Origin: G020348185 sp964525045
GTDB lineage: Bacteria; Nitrospirota; Nitrospiria; Nitrospirales; UBA8639
Direction of reading: 5' to 3'
Assembly: GCA_964525045.1 (NCBI GenBank)
Contig: CAZGFD010000008.1
Span: forward strand, 1 to 64,000
Length of the DNA stretch: 64,000 nucleotides
The notes under the pieces were generated by a model. It had not been told where the DNA came from. It did not search any database and worked only from the letters and a program-made list of their open reading frames with translations. The first letter of the stretch is position 1; the number at the start of each line of letters is the position of its first letter. The position numbers were made by a program, and so were the translations under genes. This document shows positions 1-8,483 of this stretch, one piece after another.

Positions 1-149
1 AGGTTAAGCGAATTTGACTAGAACTTTAGCCCCTACACGATTTCATATCTCATTGTTTGTTCGGCCTTTAGGTTACTGACTCAAGGGAGACAATCAGCCG
101 AATTTGACGTAAGTCGACAATACCGTCTTATCTCTTTAATGCCTTGGTC

Positions 150-430
150 TTACCTCCTTCGACGAAGCCATTTTTCAAACTCGGACCACGGCAAGGTATT
201 GACTACGTTGACCTTTTCCAAACAAGACCGTCGGGCTTGGTCAATGCCAAATCGCATAAACTTCAACTAGTCCGTGCTATGCGCATCGGAATTGATAGCA
301 ATTTTACTCCGAATTCTTTGGCCTGTTTAACATACACATCTTTGAGATCGAGGCGCTGTGGTTGGGCGTATAATTCTAAGGCCACGTCATATTCTTGAGC
401 TGCTTGAAAAACTTCTTCCAGATCCACTTC
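150..430 (-). pseudogene. polX: 3' remnant of DNA polymerase X (PHP domain)
   Basis: The reverse-strand reading matches the C-terminal PHP (exonuclease/phosphoesterase) domain of bacterial family X DNA polymerases. Seen: ALELYAQPQRLDLKDVYVKQ, then after a one-base frameshift near 297-302 the hallmark INSDAHSTD (positions 270-296), then an in-frame TAG at 267-269, then a basic tail ending at a TAA at 150-152. The N-terminal polymerase and helix-hairpin-helix domains are absent; upstream the frame runs straight into a transposase remnant. PolX enzymes fill short gaps in base excision repair. This piece has a frameshift, a stop and no polymerase domain, so it cannot be functional. Family assignment rests on the PHP motif and on the aligned tail. 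Confidence 0.8.
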
Positions 431-649
431 GACCGGCTCACTTCCCTGCATTTGGCGTTCCTTCGGATGGTGTTCACTCCCGACAACAAAGGCCCGGCCC
501 TTCTCATTTTGCTGCTCGGTATATTCGGTAAGCAACTCGTTCACTTCAGCCTCCAGGGCTTGGGCTTTCAATTTCTCGGCTCCTGCCCGCAATACCTGGG
601 GCAAGATATCACGACTCTCTCTGACGTTCGTTTTGGTACTCTCCCTCAT
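431..649 (-). pseudogene. N-terminal remnant of an IS256-family transposase
   Basis: Residues after an ATG at 647-649 read DILPQVLRAGAEKLKAQALE, EAEVNELL and then KERQMQ. This is the N-terminal signature of IS256/Mutator transposases, which usually read as an ALEAEV-type helix followed by a PxR[EQ]xQTGxGPVEV segment. The frame then continues, without a stop, into PolX sequence at about 425-435, so the catalytic DDE region is missing. The joint lies at PVEV, which fits either partner, suggesting recombination at short similarity or decay around an old insertion. No terminal inverted repeats or target duplication could be recognised. The chimeric frame is 154 codons from 727 to 263 and is very unlikely to make a working protein. 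Confidence 0.7.
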
Positions 650-761
650 CGTGGCATCTCTCCTTTTATGGTTGTGTTGTGGATGTTTTGCAACATCCAA
701 TTCAACTCGAGCCGCCGCGTTTTTCAACTTCCCTCAGACACTACTTTCGAGAGCAGCTCCC

Positions 762-836
762 CCATCATCGGGCATTCCGAAAATGGTTCATCTCCCCCTG
801 ATGTACGGTATCGATTAGCAACTCCGCGGCTGTCAT
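762..836 (-). pseudogene. 5' remnant of a TPP-dependent pyruvate-oxidase-like gene
   Basis: Reading on the reverse strand from an ATG at 834-836 gives MTAAELLIDTVH, then a one-base shift, then a segment encoding FGMPDDG-like residues. This matches, almost base for base, the first 26 codons of the intact TPP enzyme starting at 25127 (there MTAAELLIDTVHDWG then FGMPGDG). Only about 75 bp survive, after which the sequence enters the IS256 remnant. It is best explained as the truncated start of a second copy or paralogue. No ribosome-binding site is obvious. Too short and shifted to be functional. Confidence 0.75.
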
Positions 837-960
837 GTTCTTGGGTTGCCCTTTTTGATACTAAATTTTTTCATAGGGTTTATCGCTTGAAATATTAACT
901 TAATGACAGCTTTTTTCCCTATGGAATGAGATGACTCGCCGGATTTAACTTCCAGAAGTT

Positions 961-1725
961 TTAATTCCAATAGGGAGGGCGTCCATAAAAATCAAAGACT
1001 TTCAATTCAAATTCGCGGTTGATAGGAAAGGAAGGATCAAATTTTGGAAAATGTTGAATCTGCTCGTAGGTCACATCGACTTTAAGTTGGCGGTCAGCCC
1101 ACGTTATGTTCTTAATGCAGGAGGGGGGGGCAAGCACTTTTCCGCCTGGTAACCACTTTTGCGTATCAATGACGATATACCGGATAGGCCAATCGTTAAT
1201 GTCGGCAATAAAATCGACAACTTGACCGACCTTTCCATTATTGGCCTGGATCGCGTACCCTATGACTTCCCTCACACTTCGCAAATGTGGATTCGCATGC
1301 TTTTGGGCCTCTTCCTCTCTTTTCTCTAGAGCGGCCTGAATCTCTTCTGTGATCGGCAGGGGCTCCATACCCATAGGAGCCGGAAACAACGGGTCAATTC
1401 CTCCCCAATAAGGTGGCCAATGGTAATAACGAGCAAGTTCACTTTCTTTTTGAAGGGAAACCGGTTTATCGGTGGTTACCTCTGGGCTTTGTTCTACCTG
1501 AGCTTTTGTCAAGTCAACGGGCAATAATTGAGTATTCCATTCCGGTTTCCCGAGAGAATAAGGGGATATTAACACTTGCCGGCCAGGCAGCCACGTGCCG
1601 GTGTCCACAATGAGATACCGTATTATCCATTCTTGGTCGTCAAAATAAAAATCCGAGACTTTTCCCATTTGACCATCAATAGCTTCAATCACATACCCTT
1701 GAAGAAATTTTAGACTTCTCAACAT
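961..1725 (-). CDS. Two-domain PRC-barrel protein
   Basis: 254 residues, cytoplasmic by sequence. Two PRC-barrel domains are visible: residues about 1-85 (VIEAIDGQMGKVSDFYFDD, then RYLIVDTGTWLPGRQVLI) and about 145-240 (IGYAIQANNGKVGQVVDFI, then RYIVIDTQKWLPGGKVL). They are joined by a charged linker. PRC-barrels occur in RimM and photosynthetic H subunits, where they mediate protein-protein or RNA contacts. Free-standing tandem forms are common near stress genes in environmental bacteria and have no fixed function. The start is supported by AAGGAAG upstream of the ATG. It is followed on the same coding side by CBS and nucleotidyltransferase genes, but gaps are too long to claim an operon. 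Confidence 0.88.
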   Translation of the reverse strand: MLRSLKFLQGYVIEAIDGQMGKVSDFYFDDQEWIIRYLIVDTGTWLPGRQVLISPYSLGKPEWNTQLLPVDLTKAQVEQSPEVTTDKPVSLQKESELARYYHWPPYWGGIDPLFPAPMGMEPLPITEEIQAALEKREEEAQKHANPHLRSVREVIGYAIQANNGKVGQVVDFIADINDWPIRYIVIDTQKWLPGGKVLAPPSCIKNITWADRQLKVDVTYEQIQHFPKFDPSFPINREFELKVFDFYGRPPYWN

Positions 1726-1794
1726 TTTTACATCTTCCTTTTTGTATTCACAGTTGGGAGAGGTCCTCCTACGGTTTAATGGTTTATTAGTTTT

Positions 1795-2253
1795 TTACTT
1801 TGCATCACGTGTTACCGGGGCGGTACAAATGTCCCTCAGGGCCACCATGACGTCACTGTCGGAGAGTTCAGGATGGAGTGGTTCCGATCGGACTATGGCG
1901 TCATTTATGGAAAGGATCCCTTTCAGCTTTCCCTCCTGGTCGATTACTGGAAGCCGTCGAATCTTTTTGGCGGCCATGAGAGAGAGGGCCGTTTTGACGT
2001 CATCGTCTTCTGAACAGGAATCGATCGATCCATTGATGACTTCCTTTGCCGAAATCTCTGACCCGGTTTTGCCTTTGGTGGCGAGTGCCATGGTAATATC
2101 TCGATCCGTCAGAACTCCCACCACTTGAGAGTCTCTCCCCACCACAGGCACCATGCCGCAGTCACTATCCCACATCATCATCGCGGCGGAAGCTATGGAA
2201 GTGTCTAGGTCACACACGGTAACGTTTCTTGTCATAAGATCTTGGACGTTCAT
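1795..2253 (-). CDS. CBS-pair protein
   Basis: 152 residues made of two CBS motifs, roughly 7-60 and 74-130, with the characteristic GVLTDRDITMA and LKGILSINDAI ends. CBS pairs (Bateman modules) bind adenine nucleotides such as AMP, ATP or SAM and act as energy sensors. No enzymatic or membrane domain is attached, so it probably acts as a free regulator. The ATG is preceded by AAAGGAA. Two further stand-alone CBS proteins lie in this window, at 7638 and 51035. Confidence 0.9.
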   Translation of the reverse strand: MNVQDLMTRNVTVCDLDTSIASAAMMMWDSDCGMVPVVGRDSQVVGVLTDRDITMALATKGKTGSEISAKEVINGSIDSCSEDDDVKTALSLMAAKKIRRLPVIDQEGKLKGILSINDAIVRSEPLHPELSDSDVMVALRDICTAPVTRDAK

Positions 2254-2756
2254 GGCAGGTTCCTTTCTGGAAATTTTGAAAGTGGTTCGAAAAATTTGGG
2301 GTTCTTTGATGTCAGGTTTGTCAGAAAAGGATGTTGCGTCACCTTTCAGTATGGTCTCCCATTCCTTCTACTCCTTCTTGCGAGTAAAAAGCATGGACGG
2401 ATGTGGAATGAAGAAACTTCGTTTCAAAGAGTGGTTCATGCTTAATGAAGATTTCTACAAACATCAGGAATCCAATTCATTGGCCGTTTCTCAAGCGCTC
2501 ACTGCTAATACTACCCCTTTTTCCTTTAGCAAACACCTGCCAAAAACCCTAGACGGGTTTATGGGCGGGTCAGAAGTTGCAGGAATTTTTTGAAGAGTTG
2601 GGGGCGCGAATTGCACAGAGGGGTCTTTAACTGTAGGAAGCCCAGAGCAGTATTCCTGGTCATGATTTGGACGACTAGATTGAAGCTGAAGGCCCGATTT
2701 TGATGGAGGAAAAGAACTTAGGTTTTCGCGCTGAAATGACTCACCCTGGGCTTGGG
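2254..2756. other. Non-coding stretch, no recognised feature
   Basis: About 500 bp between two reverse-strand genes. Short open frames exist on both strands but have poor start signals and no recognisable motif. A small AAACCC-N5-GGGTTT hairpin sits at 2544-2560, without a T tract. The promoter of the CBS gene that begins at 2253 is probably in the part nearest to it. Confidence 0.5.
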
Positions 2757-3725
2757 TCAAGCAGGGGCATATTGCTTCCTCGAGAATTCAGGAAGAATTG
2801 TTAAAGGAAATGCTGGTTTTTTGCCGATTCGTTGCAGGGATTCCATAATCTGGTCCGGGTGTCCCCAATCACTCCAGATCATATTGGTCATCTCGATCAT
2901 TGCCAAATGTTCCGGAACCTTCTGTAATAATTCGGTCGAAAAATTTTGTGGGTATAGAAGCTGATAAATTTCCTTTAACACTGAGCACTCATGACGCGTA
3001 TCAATTGTCGCTTGCCATTTCTCAAATAAATCAATCATCTCCGGAAAGATCCGCTTGCCGATTTCCCAAAGGGTTACTACTTTTGCAGTTAGGATCAAAG
3101 TATTCCACCTCGCTCCATATGTTATCACCTTTTGAATTTGAACCGGGTTAGGTTTTTCCAAGAAGGCCTGAATTGCTCGGACGTGATGCCCTCTTGCGAT
3201 GCCTAGAGTTGGCCCTGGATATATCCGACCATAGTCCTGTTCTTGAGTATCTGGAACCACTCCAAGTAGCACCATAACCTTCGGGATATGGTCCACCGAA
3301 TTGACGGCGGCCCGCACAGCATCGAAGAGTGGTTCAACCGGACAGATAAAATGGTCTGAAGGAAAAATCACCACGGTCGCTTCCGGGTCAATGGCACGGA
3401 TATGGGTAAGTGGGAAAAAAATTCCTACTGCGGTATCTCGGTTAGCCGGCTGAATGACAACTTTTCCAGAATTGTGACTGAAATGCTTAATGGCTTCCAA
3501 TTGATGGGATCGAGCAATTACTGTGATTTTCTTGGTTGGATGTGAAATCTGATCGGCCCGATCCAGGGTATGCTGTAGCATGGAGCGTGAACCGACAAAG
3601 GAACAATACTGCTTTGGAATATGCTTGCCTTTCCAACGCTGGATGAATGGTTTAAGCTTTTGGCCCTCCCCCCCTGCCAGAATGACCGACCACGGCCCTT
3701 CAAGGTTCTCGTTTATTGTTTCCAT
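2757..3725 (-). CDS. Mannose-1-phosphate guanylyltransferase-like sugar nucleotidyltransferase
   Basis: 322 residues with the nucleotidyltransferase fold of GDP-mannose/NDP-sugar pyrophosphorylases. Seen: VILAGGEGQKLKPF (residues 14-27), IPKQYCSF (36-43), FPSDHF (121-126) and AFLEKPNP near 188. These are the nucleotide, substrate and metal motifs of the ManC/GMP family, which makes GDP-mannose from mannose-1-phosphate and GTP. The arginine usually found in the GGxGxRLxP loop is lysine here. There is no C-terminal phosphomannose isomerase domain, so it is shorter than bifunctional ManC. No polysaccharide genes adjoin it, so the acceptor pathway cannot be named. Substrate specificity is inferred, not shown. 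Confidence 0.8.
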   Translation of the reverse strand: METINENLEGPWSVILAGGEGQKLKPFIQRWKGKHIPKQYCSFVGSRSMLQHTLDRADQISHPTKKITVIARSHQLEAIKHFSHNSGKVVIQPANRDTAVGIFFPLTHIRAIDPEATVVIFPSDHFICPVEPLFDAVRAAVNSVDHIPKVMVLLGVVPDTQEQDYGRIYPGPTLGIARGHHVRAIQAFLEKPNPVQIQKVITYGARWNTLILTAKVVTLWEIGKRIFPEMIDLFEKWQATIDTRHECSVLKEIYQLLYPQNFSTELLQKVPEHLAMIEMTNMIWSDWGHPDQIMESLQRIGKKPAFPLTILPEFSRKQYAPA

Positions 3726-4119
3726 GGTATCTTATCCCATTTTCGTAATCATCTATAGCGAAAAGAAAGCCCATGAGAAACTGGCAAAAACCCTGGGATG
3801 GGGAAAAATAAGAAGTTTCCTCTGGAAGTAACATCTGGTTGACCAAAAGTTGACGACTACATCTTTTTAGTTTTGGCCTAAAAATCATGGAGTCGGCCAA
3901 GAAAAGGGCACCCGGTCAGGGGTTGTTGACAGTTTTCTAAAGGTATTCGCTGCGCTACCCTTATAATTCTGCGGTTAAGTCCGAAAAGTGAAATTTGGAC
4001 TCCACGCGGTTCATGGTCACACCATACAATTATTTCGTTAATAGGTTTTCGCTCCAGAAAGAAAGACGATTGGGATTAAGAACTATGCACAACTAGCTTT
4101 TCCACAGAAACATAGAAAA
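3726..4119. other. Intergenic region between divergent genes
   Basis: Nearly 400 bp between divergently oriented genes, so it should contain promoters for both. A TTGACA occurs at 3926-3931, but no TATAAT lies at the right distance. A TATAAT-like box near 3962 has no partner. No small gene or repeat was recognised. Confidence 0.4.
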
Positions 4120-4644
4120 ATGAAAAGTGAAATCAAAAAGTGGAATCTTGAGCTTCTTCGATGGGTTGCTCGCCAACACCAGAGAGGATGCAAAATCCTG
4201 GCAATCAACCAAAAGGCTCAAATTTATGAAAAACTGGATTATGCTTTTTTAACTCATCTTGATCGTTACATCCCTACCGCTTCACTACCAATATATACGC
4301 AAGTCCTCGCAAATCAAATTAAAAATCTGATTGAAGAAGGTCGACTTGAGGAAGCAGAAGAGGTCATCCTGGAAATGAAAATTTTGAATAAAAGGCCGAT
4401 GCAATCGCCCTCAGGAAAGTCCACTACAGTCAAATCAATCTCATCCACCATGAAGCTTGAGGCAGCAAAGATTTTGGCCGAAGAAGGTGATCCTGAATCA
4501 GGCGTCTTTGGTGGAGCAACCACGACAGGAGACACAACCAATGGCCTGAAAAAGCTCATCAAAGTTCGCGAAATAAATTATAGGACCGCCCTGGCCAGTC
4601 TTAGAAAGCGGAAACCTCAACTTAATAACCTAGCAATAGGATGA
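4120..4644 (+). CDS. Uncharacterised soluble protein
   Basis: 174 residues, not recognised. The protein is rich in lysine and glutamate, with predicted helical segments around residues 5-45 and 60-90 (EEGRLEEAEEVILEMK). A Ser/Thr/Gly-rich middle follows (FGGATTTGDTTNGLKKL), then a basic C-terminus. It has no signal peptide, membrane segment or cysteine motif. The upstream ribosome-binding site is weak. A dodecin gene follows after a 37 bp gap on the same strand, so the two may be cotranscribed. Coding nature is supported by length and by the absence of a better frame. Confidence 0.6.
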   Translation: MKSEIKKWNLELLRWVARQHQRGCKILAINQKAQIYEKLDYAFLTHLDRYIPTASLPIYTQVLANQIKNLIEEGRLEEAEEVILEMKILNKRPMQSPSGKSTTVKSISSTMKLEAAKILAEEGDPESGVFGGATTTGDTTNGLKKLIKVREINYRTALASLRKRKPQLNNLAIG

Positions 4645-4681
4645 ATTAACTCCGTGAAATGAATAGTAGGAGGGAAGCGAA

Positions 4682-4903
4682 GTGAAAGACCATATTTACA
4701 AGACCGTCGAGTTAACCGGAAGTTCAACAACGACTGAAGAGGATGCCATTCGGAACGCCATTTCCAAAGCATCCCAAACCCTACGCCATATGCGGTGGTT
4801 CCAAGTTATGGAAACTCGAGGAGACATTGATCAGGGAAAAGTTGCTCATTGGCAGGTGTCATTGAAAGTTGGATTTACATTAGAAGATGAAATTTCACCC
4901 TGA
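4682..4903 (+). CDS. Dodecin-family flavin-binding protein
   Basis: 73 residues starting at GTG, with AGGAGG eleven bases upstream. Matches dodecins: YKTVELTGSSTTTEEDAIRN, ISKASQTLRHMRWFQVMETR and the strand HWQVSLKVGFTLE. Dodecins form hollow dodecamers that store or quench flavins. The tryptophan in HMRWF sits at the position that stacks on the flavin in the family, and the Gln of HWQV corresponds to the conserved flavin-contacting glutamine. Length is normal for the family. The context of stress genes fits a protective role. Confidence 0.92.
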   Translation: MKDHIYKTVELTGSSTTTEEDAIRNAISKASQTLRHMRWFQVMETRGDIDQGKVAHWQVSLKVGFTLEDEISP

Positions 4904-5069
4904 AAATAAAAAAATGAAGTCCCCTTCTTTAACAAACAGAATTGGCGATGGTGCAACTTCTCTAGAAAAAGAAAATTGGGTCATTGCTGAGTAACTATCA
5001 AACGGTCAACCCGAGCATTCGGATTCGCTAGTACTTTCGTGTAATAGATGATTAGATAACTTGAAGAAA

Positions 5070-5981
5070 TTAACATGATACAATCCGACCATCATGAGCA
5101 TCTGAAACGTATCTGCACCCTAGTGGGGCCCTGGATCTTGTAGAGCAGCCACCAGGCTGCATCCGATCATCCGACATCCTCATTGTCAGCGGTCGAGTTA
5201 TTCGAGTGCCGATACCAATATTATGAAATTGATAATCGGAAAAAATGGTGAAGTGTCCGGAACAAAGGTATGGCTGAATTGGCACCGAGCTTTGCCATAG
5301 AACAGCTCACATCCACGGCTGGCGCTTTGACTGAGGGCGCCTGTATCCCCATGAAAAAATCGGCCAAATGGCGCGTCCCCCGAAAGTTGAGATCGTTCAA
5401 AGGCTGCGATGGCTTGAGCAATCCGATGAATCGTGACCTCACCGCCAAACACCTGCTCAAACTGACGGGTATAGCCTTCGATCGATTTCACCTTGACCAT
5501 CACAGCCGCGTGCGATTCTATACCCATTTCGATGGGATTGATCAGCGGCAGTTTGGCTTGGTCTTCTAAGGTCTGGGCTCTCCCATCCCAATACTGCGTC
5601 TGGTTAACCATGGCATTAAGGATCGTTGGGGCGCGGCGAGTGGCCTTTTATACCAATGGAAACGGGCTGCCCATCGGTATAAGCCTGTTGCGGATCGTGG
5701 CACGTCGCACCGCTGATGGTATCATCTTTTAAAAGACACCGATCAAAGAATAACCGCTTGCCTAAGTTGGTCTTTGCTTGCGTCATGGGATTTTCTTGTG
5801 GGATTAATTTTTTCCACCGTGCTTGAGGAATGGCCGGGGGCAACACGGGTTGATAGTCATCCTCTGAGGAGGCGGTCGCCTGCGATTCATGAAGCCCGGG
5901 TATTGCCAGCAGCCACATCAAACTTCCGATGGCCACGGTGGCAAATCTTACCGGCCTGGTAGACAGCCATTTCCTATCCAT
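5070..5981 (-). pseudogene. Di-haem cytochrome c peroxidase (MauG/CcpA family), broken
   Basis: Starts at an ATG at 5979-5981 with a signal peptide (VAIGSLMWLLAIPG...SQATA) and reads as a bacterial di-haem peroxidase. The frame shifts near 5630, where SRRAPTILNAMVNQTQYW is split across frames. It continues through NPIEMGIESHAAVM and AIAAFERSQLSGDAPFGRF, shifts again near 5240, resumes at FSDYQFHNIGIG, and decays to a HDGRIV-like end. Both haem sites are lost: the first reads SGATCH (first Cys is Gly) and the second reads CQFSH (second Cys is Ser). The conserved C-terminal region is also shortened. Periplasmic peroxide detoxification by this locus has therefore been lost. Confidence 0.9.
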
Positions 5982-6073
5982 GAGGACCTTTTCTCTTTGG
6001 TCTTCCTTCCCCCTGCTCCCCCAAATAAAATTCTTTGAATGCAGTTTGATGATAGTCGCATGATCCTTATGCC

Positions 6074-6637
6074 CTAGTGCGGCGATCGCTCCACCATGTG
6101 TTCCATTCGGTTTCGGAGGATGGTTCGGAACTGGTCATATTGGGCCTTTGTTAATAGAGCCTTGAGTTTTAGGAGGGACTCCATCCTCGCCATCATAAGG
6201 TCGGCTTTGATCGCCCCGATGAGCTGAGCTCTTTCCTTGAGGGCTTGTCGATCGGGTTGGGGATCGTCTAAGAGTTGTGCCAGATCGATCTCGTGCGTTC
6301 GTATGTCCGCCTCTTTGGTGATGACCATTTTCTTATAGGCCGTCTCTATTTGATGAAAGGCTTCCTTTTGCTCCCCAGTCAGGACTAAGGCACGTTCAAC
6401 AGAGGTGGTGAACTCCGGATGGTGGAATTGGCTGAGGCTCGCTGGGTTCCTCTCGGATCTGTCATCCCGGCTGGGATTGTCTTCAGAAACTCGTGCGTGA
6501 ATTTCAGGGTCTTCCGAGAACGATTCCGGTTGGCTATACGCCAGACCTGAAAAACCCGAAAAGCTCATGAGCATGACCAGGAAACAAGTAACCTTCACGG
6601 AAAATGGTGATAACCTTGGATAATTGTTTAATGACAT
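6074..6637 (-). CDS. Periplasmic Spy/CpxP-like (LTxxQ) protein
   Basis: 187 residues with a signal peptide (residues about 12-36, VTCFLVMLMSFSGFSGLAYS) and a helical domain carrying two LTxxQ-type motifs, LTGEQKEAF and LTKAQYDQF. This arrangement is typical of Spy/CpxP periplasmic chaperones and heavy-metal sensor accessory proteins. The start follows AGGAGG closely. No two-component partner is adjacent, so whether it senses metals or chaperones envelope proteins cannot be decided. Its downstream neighbour is the cytochrome c peroxidase pseudogene on the same strand. Confidence 0.8.
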   Translation of the reverse strand: MSLNNYPRLSPFSVKVTCFLVMLMSFSGFSGLAYSQPESFSEDPEIHARVSEDNPSRDDRSERNPASLSQFHHPEFTTSVERALVLTGEQKEAFHQIETAYKKMVITKEADIRTHEIDLAQLLDDPQPDRQALKERAQLIGAIKADLMMARMESLLKLKALLTKAQYDQFRTILRNRMEHMVERSPH

Positions 6638-6975
6638 GGTAAACCTCCTGAATGAGCTTCTGGCACGTCCTGATGCTTAGTGGACCGGGAAGTTCTTTCC
6701 CGTAATCACGGAATATCTCTCGGAATTCTTTTTACCTCAATTCTCATTCACCTTTAACTATTCAAAACCCTAGGTTTCCCCATTCAAGGGTTTTAGTGAG
6801 TTGGTATAACTAATCAGCCCAGCTATACTTAAATAGAAGAAAGTTCGTAGACCTTTGCAATTAAAAAGGATGGACAAGTATGGTGAAAGCGGATTTACAG
6901 TGTTGCTACTCACCCTGGAAAAAGTAGCGGAAAGGGAGAGTTTCAATCCCAGGGGGATTTAATGATTGGAAGCGT
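6638..6975. other. Divergent intergenic region
   Basis: About 340 bp between the reverse Spy-like gene and the forward cupin gene. It contains the inverted repeat at 6764-6794 and a TATAAC box at 6805-6810 (listed separately). No small gene with a credible start was found. Confidence 0.5.
6764..6810 (+). promoter_or_regulatory. Inverted repeat with adjacent -10-like box
   Basis: AAAACCCT (6764-6771), 15 bases, then AGGGTTTT (6787-6794), followed after ten bases by TATAAC (6805-6810). The same layout recurs at 16025-16068 upstream of another forward gene. The repeat occupies the -35 region, as expected for an operator or an activator site. No regulator is identified. Confidence 0.45.
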
Positions 6976-7341
6976 ATGAAACGAGGAGAAAGTCTTGGTA
7001 TGGGAAATACGACGGTAAAAAAGGTGAACGCACTTCATTCTCCGAGAGGGTCAATGGGGCAAAGGTATCTAGCATCTGGTGTAGGAGTGGCCATGCGTCT
7101 GTGGGAGGAAAAGCAACCAGGAGAAACAAATTTGTCCACCTGTCGCGAATACGAAACGGTGGGCTATGTGATTCGAGGCCGTGCAGAACTCCAAATCGAA
7201 GGACAGACCATTTTGCTTGAACCGGGGGATTGCTGGGTTGTACCCAAGGGATCGAGTCATAGCTACACTATTCTGGAAACATTTACAGCTGTCGAAGCCA
7301 CTCATCCACCTTCACATATCCGTTCTCGGGATGAGCCGTAA
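6976..7341 (+). CDS. Small single-domain cupin
   Basis: 121 residues forming one cupin barrel: YETVGYVIRGRAELQIEG (motif 1 region) and LEPGDCWVVPKGSSHSY (motif 2). The motif 1 histidine pair and glutamate usual in metal cupins are not present; only the motif 2 histidine is seen, so a catalytic metal site is doubtful. A later ATG at 7000, preceded by GAGGAG at a reasonable distance, could be the true start and would remove eight residues. Stand-alone cupins are often small-molecule binders or stress proteins; the substrate is unknown. Confidence 0.82.
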   Translation: MKRGESLGMGNTTVKKVNALHSPRGSMGQRYLASGVGVAMRLWEEKQPGETNLSTCREYETVGYVIRGRAELQIEGQTILLEPGDCWVVPKGSSHSYTILETFTAVEATHPPSHIRSRDEP

Positions 7342-7637
7342 TGATCCTATCAAATTGTAAATTGTAGGGTGCGGGATGGTCGACGCATCAGAGCTTTCTC
7401 AGATAATGATTATCTACTGAGGAATGTCTAATAAAGGATCAAATACCCCCTTCGCAACTGTGCAAAGTATTTCCTCTGGCTTAACTTTTCCCAAAGGTTA
7501 CAAAAATAAATCCGGAATGAAGACAAAATTGGGGAAATCCCATGGTGTTAAGCCCTTTGCAAGTTACCTAGGTAGGAAGCCTGAGACTGAATGGAAAGAA
7601 TAGCAGATTAATCAAAGACAAAAAGGAGAGATGAAAA

Positions 7638-8024
7638 ATGGTTGTCAGCAAGATCATGGTCCCCATTGTGGAAAAAATTAGAGGAACCGCATTGATTGAC
7701 AAAGCAGCGTCTATAATGAAGCGATTAGGGGTAAAGCAGTTACCGGTAGTAGACCATGGTCAAGTTTCTGGAATTCTTACTGAAGAGGACATCGTTCACA
7801 AGAGTACCGCCCAGGGAAACGATCCGATGAAAACCCGGGTTGGGGATATTATGACTGTTGGCGAAATCACGTGTTCAGAGGATCAAAACATTCAAGAAGT
7901 GGCGCAGATTATGAGACAAATGAATAAACGTCACTTGATAGTCCTAAACCAGAATAAACAGGCCATTGGGATTGTTTCATGGAATGAGATCTCGAAACAT
8001 TCTGGCAATACACCGGATTCCTGA
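7638..8024 (+). CDS. CBS-pair protein
   Basis: 128 residues comprising two CBS motifs: residues about 7-58 (TALIDKAASIMKRLGVKQLP, GILTEEDIVHK) and about 72-122 (GDIMTVGEITCSEDQNIQ, AIGIVSWNEISKH). AAGGAGA precedes the ATG at good spacing. As with the CBS gene at 1795, no effector domain is attached, so it is likely a free adenine-nucleotide sensor. The 296 bp upstream contain no recognised gene. Confidence 0.9.
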   Translation: MVVSKIMVPIVEKIRGTALIDKAASIMKRLGVKQLPVVDHGQVSGILTEEDIVHKSTAQGNDPMKTRVGDIMTVGEITCSEDQNIQEVAQIMRQMNKRHLIVLNQNKQAIGIVSWNEISKHSGNTPDS

Positions 8025-8084
8025 ACATCGTCCCCGTAATTGTGAAAAGAACCGAGGAGAGGGAAGGGATCCTTATTCCGGGTG

Positions 8085-8417
8085 TTACCTCGATAACCCG
8101 ACTCTTAAGTTATTCCTTACCGATATGACGCCCGGGATTTCTCTGGCTAGATCTTCGGCGCGTTGAGCTTCATAATTATTGTTGACTAAACCATTCAAAT
8201 GGACGGTGCCATCCGTCGTCTCTATCTGAATCATCCGTCCCTCAAGCTCGGGATCACGAAGGAACCTCGCCTTAAGATTTGAGGTAATGAGAGAGTCCTC
8301 AGAATGATGGGAAAAATCAGAGTACGAGATTGGTTTCTCCCGATTGGTGCCCCCACAGCCGGTGAATAAAACCATGACTACAATCATTAATATCATTCTG
8401 GTTGGTTTATGAGACAT
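8085..8417 (-). CDS. BON-domain lipoprotein
   Basis: 110 residues. A hydrophobic N-terminus ending LFTGC (Cys21) is a lipobox, so the protein is probably an acylated envelope lipoprotein. One BON domain spans residues about 40-107 (LITSNLKARFLRDPELEGRM, DGTVHLNGLV, IPGVISVRNNL). BON domains bind phospholipid surfaces, as in OsmY and DolP, and help keep the envelope intact under osmotic stress. The gene lies just downstream of a metallothionein gene and a six-BON protein on the same strand. Confidence 0.88.
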   Translation of the reverse strand: MSHKPTRMILMIVVMVLFTGCGGTNREKPISYSDFSHHSEDSLITSNLKARFLRDPELEGRMIQIETTDGTVHLNGLVNNNYEAQRAEDLAREIPGVISVRNNLRVGLSR

Positions 8418-8483
8418 GAGGATTTCTTAGACTGTCATGAATAGGGTCTTAGGAACCGGTTCCGAAAGCGATCTGCTCCCAGA

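Noticed and set aside
2491..2760. Reverse 89-residue frame overlapping the end of the nucleotidyltransferase gene
   Set aside because: It begins at a TTG overlapping the stop (TTGA) with no ribosome-binding site, has random composition and no motif.
3926..3970. TTGACA and TATAAT-like boxes
   Set aside because: They are about 30 bases apart, far from the 16-18 needed for a sigma-70 promoter.
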